DNA of 64,000 bases from Fructobacillus evanidus (GTDB taxonomy: Bacteria; Bacillota; Bacilli; Lactobacillales; Lactobacillaceae), in contig NZ_CAUZLM010000002.1 in assembly GCF_963580165.1 (NCBI RefSeq), positions 124,001 to 188,000 of the forward strand. The letters are read 5' to 3'. The notes beneath the pieces are model-generated. The model was not told where the DNA came from. It ran no database searches and saw only the letters and a list, made by a program, of their open reading frames with translations. Shown here piece by piece: positions 1 through 8,495 of this stretch (its first letter is position 1; each line of letters opens with the position of its first letter). Position numbers and translations under genes: made by a program.

Positions 1-155
1 CGGTGAACATTGGCATTTTCTCGGTCATAATAGGCCCGAATGCGGTCTAAAACCTGGACTGGTTTTTGGCTTGTCGCCGCCCCATCGAGGTAAGTTAGCG
101 GATGGCCGTTGACCTGCCGCTTTAAAATTGTAAAGTCATCTCGTACCGTTTTCAT
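1..155 (-). CDS. sufS: Cysteine desulfurase SufS, N-terminal fragment (cut by window edge)
   Basis: The reverse strand from the ATG at 155 reads MKTVRDDFTILKRQ, then a segment with LTYLDGAATSQKP, typical of the N-terminus of group II PLP-dependent cysteine desulfurases (SufS/CsdB). SufS takes sulfur from cysteine as persulfide for cytosolic Fe-S assembly on the SUF scaffold. Only about 51 codons are visible, so the PLP lysine and active-site cysteine lie outside. The start codon overlaps the end of sufD by 20 nt, implying translational coupling in the order sufC-sufD-sufS, the usual Firmicutes order. Confidence 0.88.
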   Translation of the reverse strand, partial: MKTVRDDFTILKRQVNGHPLTYLDGAATSQKPVQVLDRIRAYYDRENANVH

Positions 156-1326
156 CGTTTAACTTTCTTTCAATGGCTGCAACAACCTGATTTTCGACCT
201 TCTGATCATGGATTTTCGCGAGGATTTCACCCACAAAGCCACGAACAACCAGCCGTCTAGCAACCTGTTCCGTCAAACCGCGACTCATCAAATAGTAGAG
301 TTGCTGGTCATCGACCTGGCCAACCGAGGCCGCATGCCCGGCCGTGACATCACTTTCGTCAATCAAAAGCAACGGATTGGCCTCACCACGAGCGCGCTTA
401 GACAGCATCAAGACCCGTGATTCCTGCTGGGCATCGGATCCTTTGGCGCCCTTGATAATCCGCCCCATCCCATTAAAAATCAGGCTCGAACTATTCAAAA
501 TCACTCCACGTTGGAAGATATGACCAACCGTATGCCGACCGATATTTTGGATTTCGGTGTTAAAACCTTGGACCTGCTTGCCCGCAGTAAACGCGGCCAC
601 CTCGGTTTCTGATTTGGCACCCTCACCAACAAGCTTGGTCGTCAATTGGCTAATCACGTTGCCATCGTTAAAGGCAGCGTTGACCCAGTTGACTTCCGCC
701 TGGTTACCAACAACGGCCTGCCGGTTAATAAAGCCAGTTGTCTCCTGGTCTAAGTGGTCGAAGTTCACCATCGTCAGCTTGGCACCAGTGGCCGCCAAAA
801 CCTCAACTACTAAGGAAACATTGCTGATGCCGGCAGTAGCCGTCTCCAACTGACTGACGATTCGTGCCTGACTATTTTGATCGGCATAAATCACCACTCG
901 GCCGACCAAGTCACCGTCTGCACCCAAATGAGCCAAAAAGAGATTCAAATTTTCAGCAACAGTCACCCCGGCTGGTAAATAGATAAAGAGACCCGTGTTA
1001 GCACTTTGCAGATTTTCTGCCGTCAAGCGGTCCTTTGCCTCGGCCACTTGGTCATAAACCTTTGCGACTAAGTCTGGGTAGTCTTGCTTGGCTTGCTTCA
1101 ATGGTAGCAATAAAACGCCGGCCTCCGCCAAGTCCTCCGGCAAATCATAATACGTTTGGCTCAGTCCGGCCAACTCAATCCCGGCCTCCCCGGCTTGCGC
1201 CATCAAAGGATGTTCTGCCTGCCCTTGACCGGGCACTAAATCCGTCAGACCCCAATGTTGGAAACGAACCTTGGGAAAGTCTGGTAGGGGCAATTCTTCA
1301 ATTATTTGTCTTTTGACCTCTTCCAT
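136..1326 (-). CDS. sufD: Fe-S cluster assembly protein SufD
   Basis: The protein has about 396 residues and belongs to the SufB/SufD family. The C-terminal half shows the parallel beta-helix pattern of the family, ending in a segment with SDVTAGHAASVGQVD and YYLMSRGL, the SufBD C-terminal signature (around residues 325-350). SufD acts with SufB and the ATPase SufC as the cytosolic SufBCD scaffold. The open frame extends six codons further upstream, but the ATG at 1326 is the likelier start: it follows the sufC stop (TGA 1330-1328) after one base, with a G-rich Shine-Dalgarno sequence inside the sufC end. The 3' end overlaps sufS. Confidence 0.93.
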   Translation of the reverse strand: MEEVKRQIIEELPLPDFPKVRFQHWGLTDLVPGQGQAEHPLMAQAGEAGIELAGLSQTYYDLPEDLAEAGVLLLPLKQAKQDYPDLVAKVYDQVAEAKDRLTAENLQSANTGLFIYLPAGVTVAENLNLFLAHLGADGDLVGRVVIYADQNSQARIVSQLETATAGISNVSLVVEVLAATGAKLTMVNFDHLDQETTGFINRQAVVGNQAEVNWVNAAFNDGNVISQLTTKLVGEGAKSETEVAAFTAGKQVQGFNTEIQNIGRHTVGHIFQRGVILNSSSLIFNGMGRIIKGAKGSDAQQESRVLMLSKRARGEANPLLLIDESDVTAGHAASVGQVDDQQLYYLMSRGLTEQVARRLVVRGFVGEILAKIHDQKVENQVVAAIERKLNDENGTR

Positions 1327-1327
1327 C

Positions 1328-2116
1328 TCACACCACCGGTACATCTTCGTCTGTCAGCGTAATATCGAGTCCTAATTCATCACGAAGGGCCGCATAACCC
1401 TCACCTTCCAAACGCTTGGCCAAATCAGGACCGCCAGTCTTCACGATCTTGCCACCCATCATCACGTGCACATAATCTGGCACGATGTAGTCGAGCAAGC
1501 GTTGATAATGCGTAATCATCAAGGTGGCAAAATCAGCCGAGCGCATGCTATTAACACCCTTTGAAACAACCTTTAAGGCATCAATATCCAAGCCGGAATC
1601 GATTTCATCGAGAATGGCAATCGCTGGCTTAATCATTAGCATTTGCAGAATTTCATTGCGCTTCTTTTCTCCACCGGAGAAGCCTTCGTTCAAATAGCGA
1701 CTGGCCATCTCGGCGTTCATCGACAAAAAGTTTCGCTTTTCTTCCAATTCCTTCATGAAAGTCATGACATCCACTTGGTCGTCATCGGCACGTCTGGCAT
1801 TCACGGCCGAACGCATAAACTCAAAATTCGTAATACCTTGAATTTCAGCCGGATATTGCATGGCCAAAAATAGGCCAGCTCGAGCACGTTCATCAACACT
1901 CATTTCACTTAAGTCCTGGCCATCCAGCTTGATGGTTCCCTGGGTGATTTGATAGGCGGGATGACCCATAATTGTTTGTGATAAGGTCGATTTTCCAGTT
2001 CCATTCGGTCCCATAATGGCGTGAATTTCACCCGTATTAACCGTCAGGTTGACACCCTTTAAAATTTCTTTGCCGTCGATTTGAACATGGAGGTCTTCAA
2101 TTTTTAACGTCTTCAT
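1328..2116 (-). CDS. sufC: Fe-S cluster assembly ATPase SufC
   Basis: The protein has 262 residues, close to the usual SufC length. It has a Walker A motif GPNGTGKST near residue 37, an ABC signature FSGGEKKR near 146-153, a Walker B region AILDEIDSGLD and an H-loop MITHYQRLL. The GFSGGEKKRNEILQ form and the IDSGLDIDAL segment are diagnostic of SufC rather than of transporter ATPases. It powers the SufBCD scaffold in the cytosol. It is the first visible gene of the suf operon, preceded by a near-consensus promoter that overlaps a Fur-like box. Confidence 0.95.
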   Translation of the reverse strand: MKTLKIEDLHVQIDGKEILKGVNLTVNTGEIHAIMGPNGTGKSTLSQTIMGHPAYQITQGTIKLDGQDLSEMSVDERARAGLFLAMQYPAEIQGITNFEFMRSAVNARRADDDQVDVMTFMKELEEKRNFLSMNAEMASRYLNEGFSGGEKKRNEILQMLMIKPAIAILDEIDSGLDIDALKVVSKGVNSMRSADFATLMITHYQRLLDYIVPDYVHVMMGGKIVKTGGPDLAKRLEGEGYAALRDELGLDITLTDEDVPVV

Positions 2117-2147
2117 TTATCATCCTATTCTCATAAATATCATTATT

Positions 2148-2184
2148 TTCTAATCATTATCAACTTATTTGGATTAAAATGCAA
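2148..2184 (-). promoter_or_regulatory. suf operon promoter with overlapping Fur/PerR-like box
   Basis: On the minus strand TTGCAT (2184-2179) and GATAAT (2161-2156) are separated by 17 bp, about 40 nt upstream of the sufC start. The -10 lies within TGATAATGATTAGAA (2162-2148), which matches the 7-1-7 Fur-box layout (TGATAAT-N-ATTATCA) at 12 of 14 arm positions. A metal- or peroxide-responsive Fur-family repressor is a reasonable inference. A Fur-family gene lies at 21679 but nothing links the two directly. Confidence 0.6.
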
Positions 2185-2199
2185 GAAGAGATGACAAGA

Positions 2200-2243
2200 G
2201 CCACAACCCCTGTCGATGTTTTCCATCGGCAGGGCCTTGCAGC
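2200..2243. repeat. Long imperfect hairpin between nrdG and sufC, no U-tract
   Basis: The core arms CCCTGTCGATG and CATCGGCAGGG flank a TTTTC loop, and the pairing extends outward with GCCACAA opposite TTGCAGC. Neither strand has a T-run directly after the stem, so it is not a classical intrinsic terminator. Its role is unknown; it could protect the 3' end of the nrdDG message or be a small mobile-type repeat. Confidence 0.5.
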
Positions 2244-2345
2244 CCCTAATTGTCAGTATTTTGTTCCAAAAAGTTAGAAACTTTTGAGCCACTTATTTTT
2301 CAAAGATAGTGGGCCGCTAATACTCTCTATCCGTCAACCAAAAAA

Positions 2346-2927
2346 TCAGTGCACTAATTTATCCCAGATCACCACTTCACCCGAGTCAAGTGACTTGGGC
2401 ACATCGATAATTCGCTGGTTGGCACTACCACGGAATTGGAGTGTCAAATCCTTTTCTTCTTCCAAGAATCGACCATCCACTAAGATATCAATTAGAGACA
2501 ATAATTCCAGCTTGTCATCCGTTTCTTTCATCAACTCATCCCAGGTATAACCGGTCCAAGACCAGATATCCTTTGTGTGACCAAATTCCTGGCGAATTCG
2601 TTTGGCCAATTGGATGCAGACTTGGGTATTCAAGAAGGGTTCCCCGCCTAATAGCGTCAAGCCCTGGACATAGTCCTTTGATAAGTCTTCAATAATTTGG
2701 TCTTCGAGTTCCATTGAGTAAGGCTGACCATAATGGAAGTTTTGCGCAACCACGTTATAGCAACCCGGACACATAAACTTGCAACCAGAAACATATAAGG
2801 AGCACCGGACACCCTCACCATCGACAAAGTTAAAGGCCTTGTAGTCCGCAATAAAGCCTTGACTAAGCTCTTCTGCGGTCCATTCTTTGGGCATCGGATT
2901 GTTTGGTTTTCTGATAGCTTGCGACAT
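2346..2927 (-). CDS. nrdG: Anaerobic ribonucleotide reductase-activating protein NrdG
   Basis: The protein has 193 residues and is a radical SAM activase. The cluster motif CKFMCPGC (CxxxCxxC) lies near residues 49-56, followed by TLLGGEPFLN near 92-101. NrdG uses S-adenosylmethionine and a 4Fe-4S cluster to install the glycyl radical on NrdD under anoxia. The start at 2927 is supported by AGGAG about 10 nt upstream. It lies inside nrdD, giving an unusually long 65-nt overlap. A later ATG (MPKEW, 2894) also lies within nrdD and has no better ribosome binding site. Confidence 0.93.
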   Translation of the reverse strand: MSQAIRKPNNPMPKEWTAEELSQGFIADYKAFNFVDGEGVRCSLYVSGCKFMCPGCYNVVAQNFHYGQPYSMELEDQIIEDLSKDYVQGLTLLGGEPFLNTQVCIQLAKRIRQEFGHTKDIWSWTGYTWDELMKETDDKLELLSLIDILVDGRFLEEEKDLTLQFRGSANQRIIDVPKSLDSGEVVIWDKLVH

Positions 2928-5073
2928 CTGTAATCATCTCCTGTGTTAAATGCTTTGCTCGTGCTGCGATTTCAACGTGACGGCCATGGACCATTGGTCG
3001 CTGTTGCGGGTTACCTAGGTAACCACAGGTCCGCTTGACCACATCACACATCTGCGGATCATGGTTGCCACACTGTGGACAGGCAAATCCCCTGGCAGTT
3101 GCCTTGAAGTCTCCGGAGAAACCACACTTGAAGCACTTATCAATTGACGTATTGGTTCCTAAGTAGCCAACGTGGTCATAGGCCCAATCCCAAACAGCCT
3201 CTAAGGCTTGCGGGTTTTGACGCAAGTTTGGGTACTCACAGTAGTGAATAAAACCACCGGCGGCGTACTTTGGAAAGGCTTCTTCGAAGCTGATTTTGTC
3301 AAACGGCGTTGGATGCTTACGGACATCATAGTGGAAACTATTTGTGTAGTATTCCTTTTCCGTAATATCTTCAATCTTGCCGAACTTTTCGATATCGGCT
3401 TCGCAGAAAGTATCCGTCAACGATTCAGCCGGAGTGGAATAAAGGCTGTAGTGGTAGCCACTTTCCTTTTCCCATTCAACACAGTAATCATGCATTCGCT
3501 TGACGATTTCCTCGGCAAAGTCGTGCGCTTCTTGGTTTCCTTCCCAGTTTGAACCATAGAAGGCAGCAACCGTTTCGTACAAACCGATATAACCCAACGA
3601 AACCGTGGCCCGACCATTCTTGAAGACTTCATCAACGCTGTCCGTCTTCTTCAAACGCTTACCAAAGGCTCCATACATATACAGAAGTGGTGCATTTTCT
3701 GGCACGGCTTCCTTGGTTCGTTCAATTCGATAAGCCAAGGCCTGATGCGTCAAGGCAATCTTTTCATCAAAGATTTGCCAGAAGAGTTCCTTATTTTGCT
3801 TCGCAAAGAGTGAAATTCGAGGAAGGTTCACCGTGACAACACCCAGGTTCATGCGGCCGGAATTCACTTCTTGACCGTTTTCGTCTTCCCAACCTTGCAA
3901 GAAGGACCGGCAACCCATTGGCGTCTTAAAGGAGCCAGTGATGTCGATAATCTTGTCATACATCAGCAAATCAGGATACATCCGCTTCGTTGAGCATTCG
4001 AGTGCTAATTGCTTAATATCATAGTTGGGATCATTTGGGTTGAGGTTCAAACCGCGCTTAACCGTGAAAGTCAACTTAGGGAAAATGGCCGTCCGGCGTT
4101 CCTTCCCAAGGCCCTTGATTCGAATTTGGAGAATGGCCTTTTGGATTTCGCGCTCAATCCAGTTGGTTCCTAAACCAAAGTTAATCGTTGTAAAGGGTGT
4201 TTGTCCCTGAGAAGAATACAAGGTATTAATTTCATATTCCAAGGCTTGCATGGCATCATAGATGTCTTTTTTGGTCTTGGCCTTGGCATATTCCTCTTGC
4301 TTGTCTTCCGTGACCCAGTTCTTGGCATCAATTAAGTGCTTGTCATAATTCTTCTTAGCAAAGGGGGCCAACAATTGATCGATTCGGTTGGCCGAGCAGC
4401 CACCATATTGGGAGGAGGCGACATTGGCAATGATTTGTGACATCTGTGCCGTTGCCGTTTGAATTGAATTTGGGGAATCAACCCAGGCATTACCGATCTT
4501 ATAACCATTGTTCAAAAGGTTATCAAAATCAATCAAACAACAATTAGTAGCGGGCGTCACCGGTGAGTAATCCAAATCATGCCAGTGAATGTCACCGCGC
4601 ATGTGTCCTTTGGCGACCATCTTTGGCAGCATTTGCATTCCCAATGCCCGACTGGCAGCACCAGCTTCCAAATCACGTTGGGTATTAAAAACCCGACTAT
4701 CCTTGTTCGCATTTTCGTGAACAACAGATGCATCCTTATCGAATAACTTTTCAATTCGCTTTTGAACATTAGAAGCATCGGCGAACTTTTGTTTGTCTTT
4801 TTCCCAGTACGTTTGATATTGGTTGATGGCTTCTTCTTCGCCATGCTTTTCTAAACAAGCATTCAAGAGCGTCCGAATTTCTGTAGTCGTGACCTTCTTG
4901 GTCTTTGCCAAAGTTTCGGTCAATTCTGCCATAATGGCTTGAGCAGTTTCTGGTGATAAATTCAGGTGTTCCAGGATAAAGTCGATCTTATAAGCATAAA
5001 AGGCCATTGCTTGGCCACTTTGCTTGATCACGGTTAGCTGTTTCAATTGATAATTTTCGATTGCCTGTACCAT
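2863..5073 (-). CDS. nrdD: Anaerobic (class III) ribonucleoside-triphosphate reductase NrdD
   Basis: The protein has 736 residues. It starts with an ATP-cone-like segment (about residues 10-100) and continues with the class III reductase barrel, including NCCLIDF and TPMGCRSFL. The C-terminal zinc motif pairs CFKCG and CPQCG, and the glycyl radical site is RTCGYLGN near residue 695. It reduces ribonucleotides to deoxyribonucleotides in the absence of oxygen and is activated by NrdG, encoded by the overlapping next gene. The ribosome binding site AGGAGG is well placed. The promoter carries a LexA-type box over its -35 region, so damage induction of dNTP supply is plausible. Confidence 0.96.
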   Translation of the reverse strand: MVQAIENYQLKQLTVIKQSGQAMAFYAYKIDFILEHLNLSPETAQAIMAELTETLAKTKKVTTTEIRTLLNACLEKHGEEEAINQYQTYWEKDKQKFADASNVQKRIEKLFDKDASVVHENANKDSRVFNTQRDLEAGAASRALGMQMLPKMVAKGHMRGDIHWHDLDYSPVTPATNCCLIDFDNLLNNGYKIGNAWVDSPNSIQTATAQMSQIIANVASSQYGGCSANRIDQLLAPFAKKNYDKHLIDAKNWVTEDKQEEYAKAKTKKDIYDAMQALEYEINTLYSSQGQTPFTTINFGLGTNWIEREIQKAILQIRIKGLGKERRTAIFPKLTFTVKRGLNLNPNDPNYDIKQLALECSTKRMYPDLLMYDKIIDITGSFKTPMGCRSFLQGWEDENGQEVNSGRMNLGVVTVNLPRISLFAKQNKELFWQIFDEKIALTHQALAYRIERTKEAVPENAPLLYMYGAFGKRLKKTDSVDEVFKNGRATVSLGYIGLYETVAAFYGSNWEGNQEAHDFAEEIVKRMHDYCVEWEKESGYHYSLYSTPAESLTDTFCEADIEKFGKIEDITEKEYYTNSFHYDVRKHPTPFDKISFEEAFPKYAAGGFIHYCEYPNLRQNPQALEAVWDWAYDHVGYLGTNTSIDKCFKCGFSGDFKATARGFACPQCGNHDPQMCDVVKRTCGYLGNPQQRPMVHGRHVEIAARAKHLTQEMITDVASYQKTKQSDAQRMDRRRA

Positions 5074-5118
5074 TCTAAATTACTTCCTCCTGTTTTTTGT
5101 TTTTTTGGGGTAACTCAA

Positions 5119-5154
5119 ATACTACAACGATTTTGATTTTTAGAACAGATGTTC
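5119..5154 (-). promoter_or_regulatory. nrdDG promoter with LexA/DinR (SOS) box
   Basis: GAACAGATGTTC at 5143-5154 is an exact GAAC-N4-GTTC, the core of the Gram-positive LexA/DinR operator. On the minus strand a TAGTAT -10 (5124-5119) lies 17 bp downstream of a weak TGTTCT -35 (5147-5142) that falls in one half-site. The uvrB promoter at 44151-44187 has the same arrangement. The sequence match is direct; LexA binding is inferred. Confidence 0.6.
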
Positions 5155-5295
5155 GTTTGTGAAAAACACCCCCTCAAGTGCTTTTAGTCTTAGGGAAAAA
5201 GGAGCTTAGAATGATAATTACCATTTGTTTACAATCAGAAAAAATTAGCAACAAAAAAATAACTATTTGTTATTGAAATTCTTCACAAAACCTTT

Positions 5296-5323
5296 TTAAC
5301 AATGAACCAATTCTGCGTATAAT
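5296..5323 (+). promoter_or_regulatory. pncB-nadE promoter
   Basis: TTAACA (5296-5301) and TATAAT (5318-5323) are separated by 16 bp, just upstream of the pncB start. AAAGGACGG at 5332-5340 provides the ribosome binding site. I see no obvious operator for an NAD-responsive repressor. Confidence 0.7.
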
Positions 5324-5344
5324 AGAGAGAAAAAGGACGGAACT

Positions 5345-6787
5345 ATGTACACAGACGATTCACTGGTATTGCATACTGATGCATACCAAATCAATATGAT
5401 TTACACCTATTGGAAAGACAAAATTGATCAAAAGCCAGTGGTCTTTGAAGCCTATTTCCGCAAAATGCCCTTTGACAACGGCTACGTTGTTTTCACGGGG
5501 CTGGAACGACTCGTTAAGGCTCTAACAAACCTTCACTTTAGCGATGCTGATATTGACTACCTGCGGTCATTAGACCTCTATGAAGAAGACTTTCTGCTCT
5601 ATTTGAAGAACTGGCGGTTAACGGCGACCATCCGCTCCGCATTAGAGGGTGAAGTCATGTTCAATCACGAACCGTTGATTCAAGTCGATGGCCCTTTGGT
5701 TGATGCCCAGCTGTTGGAAACGCTCTTGTTGAATATCATCAACTTCCAGACACTGATTTCAACGAAGGCAGCTCGGATTGCTTCTGTTACCGACGGTCAG
5801 CCATTACTTGAATTTGGAACAAGACGGGCCCAGGAACTAGATGCCGCCCTTTGGGGAACGCGCGCCGCTTACATTGGTGGCTTTGATGCCAGCTCAAACG
5901 TTCGAGCAGGGAAACTTTTCCATATCCCAATCTCTGGAACGCATGCCCACGCCTTGATTCAGGCCTACCAAAGCGACTATGAAGGTTTTCGGGCCTATGC
6001 CAAAACCCACCATGATGTCGTTTTCTTGGTTGATACCTTCGATACCCTAAAATCAGGTGTGCCCAACGCTATCAAAGTGGCCAAGGAATTCGGCGACAAA
6101 ATCAACTTCCAAGGAGTTCGAATCGATTCAGGCGATATGGCCTACCTCTCAAAGAAGGTTCGGGCAATGCTCGATGAAGCCGGTTTCCCAGATGCGAAAA
6201 TCTACGCTTCCAACGACCTGGACGAAAATACCATCCTAAATTTGAAAAGTCAGGGTGCCAAGATTGATGTTTGGGGCATTGGCACTAAGCTGATTACCGC
6301 CTACGACCAACCTGCCCTTGGTGCCGTCTACAAAATGGTCAGCATTGATGGACAAAACACCATTAAGTTATCCAATAACGTCGAAAAAATTTCCACGCCC
6401 GGTAAAAAGCAAATTTGGCGGATTACCGATAAGAAGGATGGCAAATCAGAAGGTGATTATTTGACCTTCTTTGGCCAGGACCCAAATCAAGTGGAAACAC
6501 TCCACATGTTTGATCCGAACCACCCCCTGCTTTCCAAGGAAGTGACTGATTTTCAGGCAACCCCCATTCTCCATGACATTTTCGTCAATGGAAAATTAGT
6601 CTACGACCTGCCTGATATCAAAGCTATTAAGGCTTACGCCAAAAACTCACTGGACAATCTCTGGGATGAGTACAAGCGCATCTTAAACCCAGAAACCTAT
6701 CCCGTCGATTTGGCACAAGATCTGTATGATGCCAAAAACGACTTAATTCAAACCATCCGTCAACAAATCAAGGAGATGAAAGCATGA
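5345..6787 (+). CDS. pncB: Nicotinate phosphoribosyltransferase
   Basis: The protein has 480 residues, typical of Firmicutes PncB. Visible family features are LHTDAYQINM near the N-terminus (residues 9-18), EFGTRRAQ near 156, SGTHAHA near 197 (which contains the phosphorylatable histidine region) and RIDSGDM near 260. It converts nicotinate plus PRPP to nicotinate mononucleotide with ATP use, the entry step of the Preiss-Handler NAD salvage route. It overlaps nadE by four bases (ATGA), so the two salvage steps are co-translated. No de novo NAD genes are seen nearby. Confidence 0.95.
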   Translation: MYTDDSLVLHTDAYQINMIYTYWKDKIDQKPVVFEAYFRKMPFDNGYVVFTGLERLVKALTNLHFSDADIDYLRSLDLYEEDFLLYLKNWRLTATIRSALEGEVMFNHEPLIQVDGPLVDAQLLETLLLNIINFQTLISTKAARIASVTDGQPLLEFGTRRAQELDAALWGTRAAYIGGFDASSNVRAGKLFHIPISGTHAHALIQAYQSDYEGFRAYAKTHHDVVFLVDTFDTLKSGVPNAIKVAKEFGDKINFQGVRIDSGDMAYLSKKVRAMLDEAGFPDAKIYASNDLDENTILNLKSQGAKIDVWGIGTKLITAYDQPALGAVYKMVSIDGQNTIKLSNNVEKISTPGKKQIWRITDKKDGKSEGDYLTFFGQDPNQVETLHMFDPNHPLLSKEVTDFQATPILHDIFVNGKLVYDLPDIKAIKAYAKNSLDNLWDEYKRILNPETYPVDLAQDLYDAKNDLIQTIRQQIKEMKA

Positions 6788-7605
6788 GAGCCCTTCAAGC
6801 CAAAATTATCGCCGAACTACACGTGCAACCCGTTATTGATCCGCAAGCCGAAATTCGGCGGTCAGTTGACTTCTTAAAGCAGTACTTGACCCACAGTGCC
6901 TATCAAGGATTGGTCATGGCCGTTTCTGGCGGCCAGGATTCAACACTGGCTGGTAAATTAGGCCAGATGGCCATTGATGAGCTCAGAGAAGAAACGCAAG
7001 AAGATTATCAATTTATCGCTATCCGCCAGCCCTACGGCCAGCAACAAGATGAAGACGATGCCCAGGCAGCGCTTGATTTCATCAACCCTGATCAGACCGT
7101 TACGACCAATATCAAATCAGCGACCGACGCCATGGTTACCTCCTTGCGTGAGGCTGGTTTGGTCGTTGACGACTTGAGCCGGGGCTCGATTAAGCCCAAG
7201 ATGCGCATGATTGCCCAGTATGCCGTTGCCAGAGAACACCAGGCAGTTGTGATTGGCACCGACCATGCAGCCGAGGCCATCGCCGGGTTCTTTACCAAGT
7301 ACGGTGACGGTGGCACGGATATCAACCCCCTCTGGCGACTAAACAAGCGCCAAGGACGGGCACTGCTTGAAACCTTGTCAGCTCCCGCTCATTTGTACGA
7401 AAAGACACCGACAGCTGATTTGGAAGACGACCGACCACAGCTGCCAGATGAAGTGGCCCTAGGAGTCTCTTACAAGACCATAGACGACTATTTGGAAGGC
7501 AAGCAGGTTTCTACTAGCGACGCCGAGAAAATTGAATCACTCTACTTAAATAGCCAGCAAAAAAGGCACGAACCAATTACGATTTACGACACTTGGTTTT
7601 ATTAA
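6784..7605 (+). CDS. nadE: NH3-dependent NAD+ synthetase
   Basis: The protein has 273 residues, the size of the ammonia-dependent class without a glutaminase domain. The P-loop pyrophosphatase motif SGGQDS lies at residues 48-53, KPKMRMIAQY near 139, and the family segment GTDHAAEAIAGFFTKYGDGG near 158-177. It amidates deamido-NAD to NAD, completing the pathway begun by the overlapping pncB. The ATGA overlap at 6784 and the strong family match fix the start. An intrinsic terminator follows. Confidence 0.96.
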   Translation: MRALQAKIIAELHVQPVIDPQAEIRRSVDFLKQYLTHSAYQGLVMAVSGGQDSTLAGKLGQMAIDELREETQEDYQFIAIRQPYGQQQDEDDAQAALDFINPDQTVTTNIKSATDAMVTSLREAGLVVDDLSRGSIKPKMRMIAQYAVAREHQAVVIGTDHAAEAIAGFFTKYGDGGTDINPLWRLNKRQGRALLETLSAPAHLYEKTPTADLEDDRPQLPDEVALGVSYKTIDDYLEGKQVSTSDAEKIESLYLNSQQKRHEPITIYDTWFY

Positions 7606-7618
7606 TCATTAAGAACAC

Positions 7619-7667
7619 AAAAAGGACTTCAGGATTTACCTTGCGGTAGAACCTGAAGTCCTTTTTA
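7619..7667 (+). terminator. Intrinsic terminator after nadE
   Basis: AAAAAGGACTTCAGG (7619-7633) pairs with CCTGAAGTCCTTTTT (from 7652). A T-run follows on the plus strand and the A-rich 5' arm makes it potentially bidirectional. Confidence 0.9.
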
Positions 7668-7683
7668 ACTGTCTTTTTTGGAC

Positions 7684-7717
7684 AAAGAAAAAGCAGAACT
7701 TTTTCAAGTTCTGCTTA
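7684..7717 (-). terminator. Intrinsic terminator downstream of tRNA-Lys
   Basis: On the minus strand AAGCAGAACTT and AAGTTCTGCTT form an 11-bp stem (7716-7691) followed by TTTTTCTTTG. It ends the short tRNA transcript. Confidence 0.85.
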
Positions 7718-7753
7718 TCTTTGGAATCTCCCAAGGTCGCCTGATTAACTCAG

Positions 7754-7827
7754 TGCTCCCGCTCGGATTCGAACCGAGGACCTTGGGATTAAAAATCCCC
7801 TACTCTAACCAACTGAGTTACGGAAGC
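7754..7827 (-). tRNA. tRNA-Lys (UUU)
   Basis: The 74-nt minus-strand cloverleaf has a GCTTCCG/CGGGAGC acceptor stem, an ACTC/GAGT D-stem, the anticodon loop TTTTTAA with anticodon UUU, and a CTCGG-TTCGAAT-CCGAG T-arm. The discriminator base is A and CCA is not encoded. The anticodon stem GGGGA/TCCCA ends in a G27-A43 mismatch. A TATAAA -10 with a TTGCTC -35 lies upstream, so it may be transcribed separately from rpoE. Confidence 0.93.
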
Positions 7828-7872
7828 AATCCTGTGCCTTAGCACATTTATATATATTACCGAAGCAAGAGC

Positions 7873-7917
7873 AAAAAAGCAATACTTTTTAAAAAATATT
7901 TTTACTTTTTTATTGCT
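7873..7917 (-). terminator. Terminator overlapping the rpoE stop codon
   Basis: On the minus strand AGCAATA (7917-7911) and TATTGCT (7884-7878) enclose an A/T-rich inner stem and are followed by TTTTTTGC. The stem begins within the last codons of rpoE. Confidence 0.7.
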
Positions 7918-8470
7918 CCTCATCCCCATCAGACAAGTCATCCAAGTCATCTGAACCGGCTAATTCTGTCAGGTTATCTTCGATGGCTTCGTCCTTTTCA
8001 GCTTCGTCGTCATCTTCGGCATCATTGCCGTCACCAGTCTCGGCGTTGTGACCTTCAAGGTCATCAAAGTCATCGTCTTCTGGATCATCATCGTTATAGT
8101 CAATCACGTCGTCATCGGCTGATGCAGAATCGGCAAAGACGTTAACCTTCTTAGAGGCCTTCTTCTTCTTTGGCTTTTCTTCTTCATCATCAATTTCGTG
8201 AATTGATTCATCGATTGCATCGACTGGATACCATGAACGCAGAGCCCATTCGTTATTTCCCAAAGAAATAAACGAACCGTCAGTGTTCAAGTCCGTATAA
8301 AATTGTGACAATCGACTTTGGAAAGCATCCGTATCGATTTCCAAAAAGTTTTGGATGGCCGTTACTAAATCAGTAAAGGCCATGGCCTTCTTTTGTTCTG
8401 CTAAGATGGCCGTAGCGATTTCCACCAAGGACATCTCTTCCTTGAGTTGACCGTTTTCTAAATTTGACAT
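7910..8470 (-). CDS. rpoE: DNA-directed RNA polymerase subunit delta
   Basis: The protein has 186 residues. An N-terminal HARE-HTH domain (about residues 10-85, containing SLVEIATAILAEQKKAM and FISLGNNEWALR) is followed by a lysine patch (PKKKKASKK) and a long disordered Asp/Glu-rich tail to the C-terminus. This is the classic architecture of the Gram-positive delta subunit, which increases RNA polymerase recycling and selectivity. The gene stands alone here with its own terminator. Confidence 0.96.
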   Translation of the reverse strand: MSNLENGQLKEEMSLVEIATAILAEQKKAMAFTDLVTAIQNFLEIDTDAFQSRLSQFYTDLNTDGSFISLGNNEWALRSWYPVDAIDESIHEIDDEEEKPKKKKASKKVNVFADSASADDDVIDYNDDDPEDDDFDDLEGHNAETGDGNDAEDDDEAEKDEAIEDNLTELAGSDDLDDLSDGDEEQ

Positions 8471-8495
8471 GGCTCTCGTCCTTTCGCGCTTCTAA

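Noticed and set aside
557..853. Plus-strand open frames opposite sufD and many similar frames across the window
   Set aside because: They are shadows of clear genes on the other strand, without ribosome binding sites or family features.
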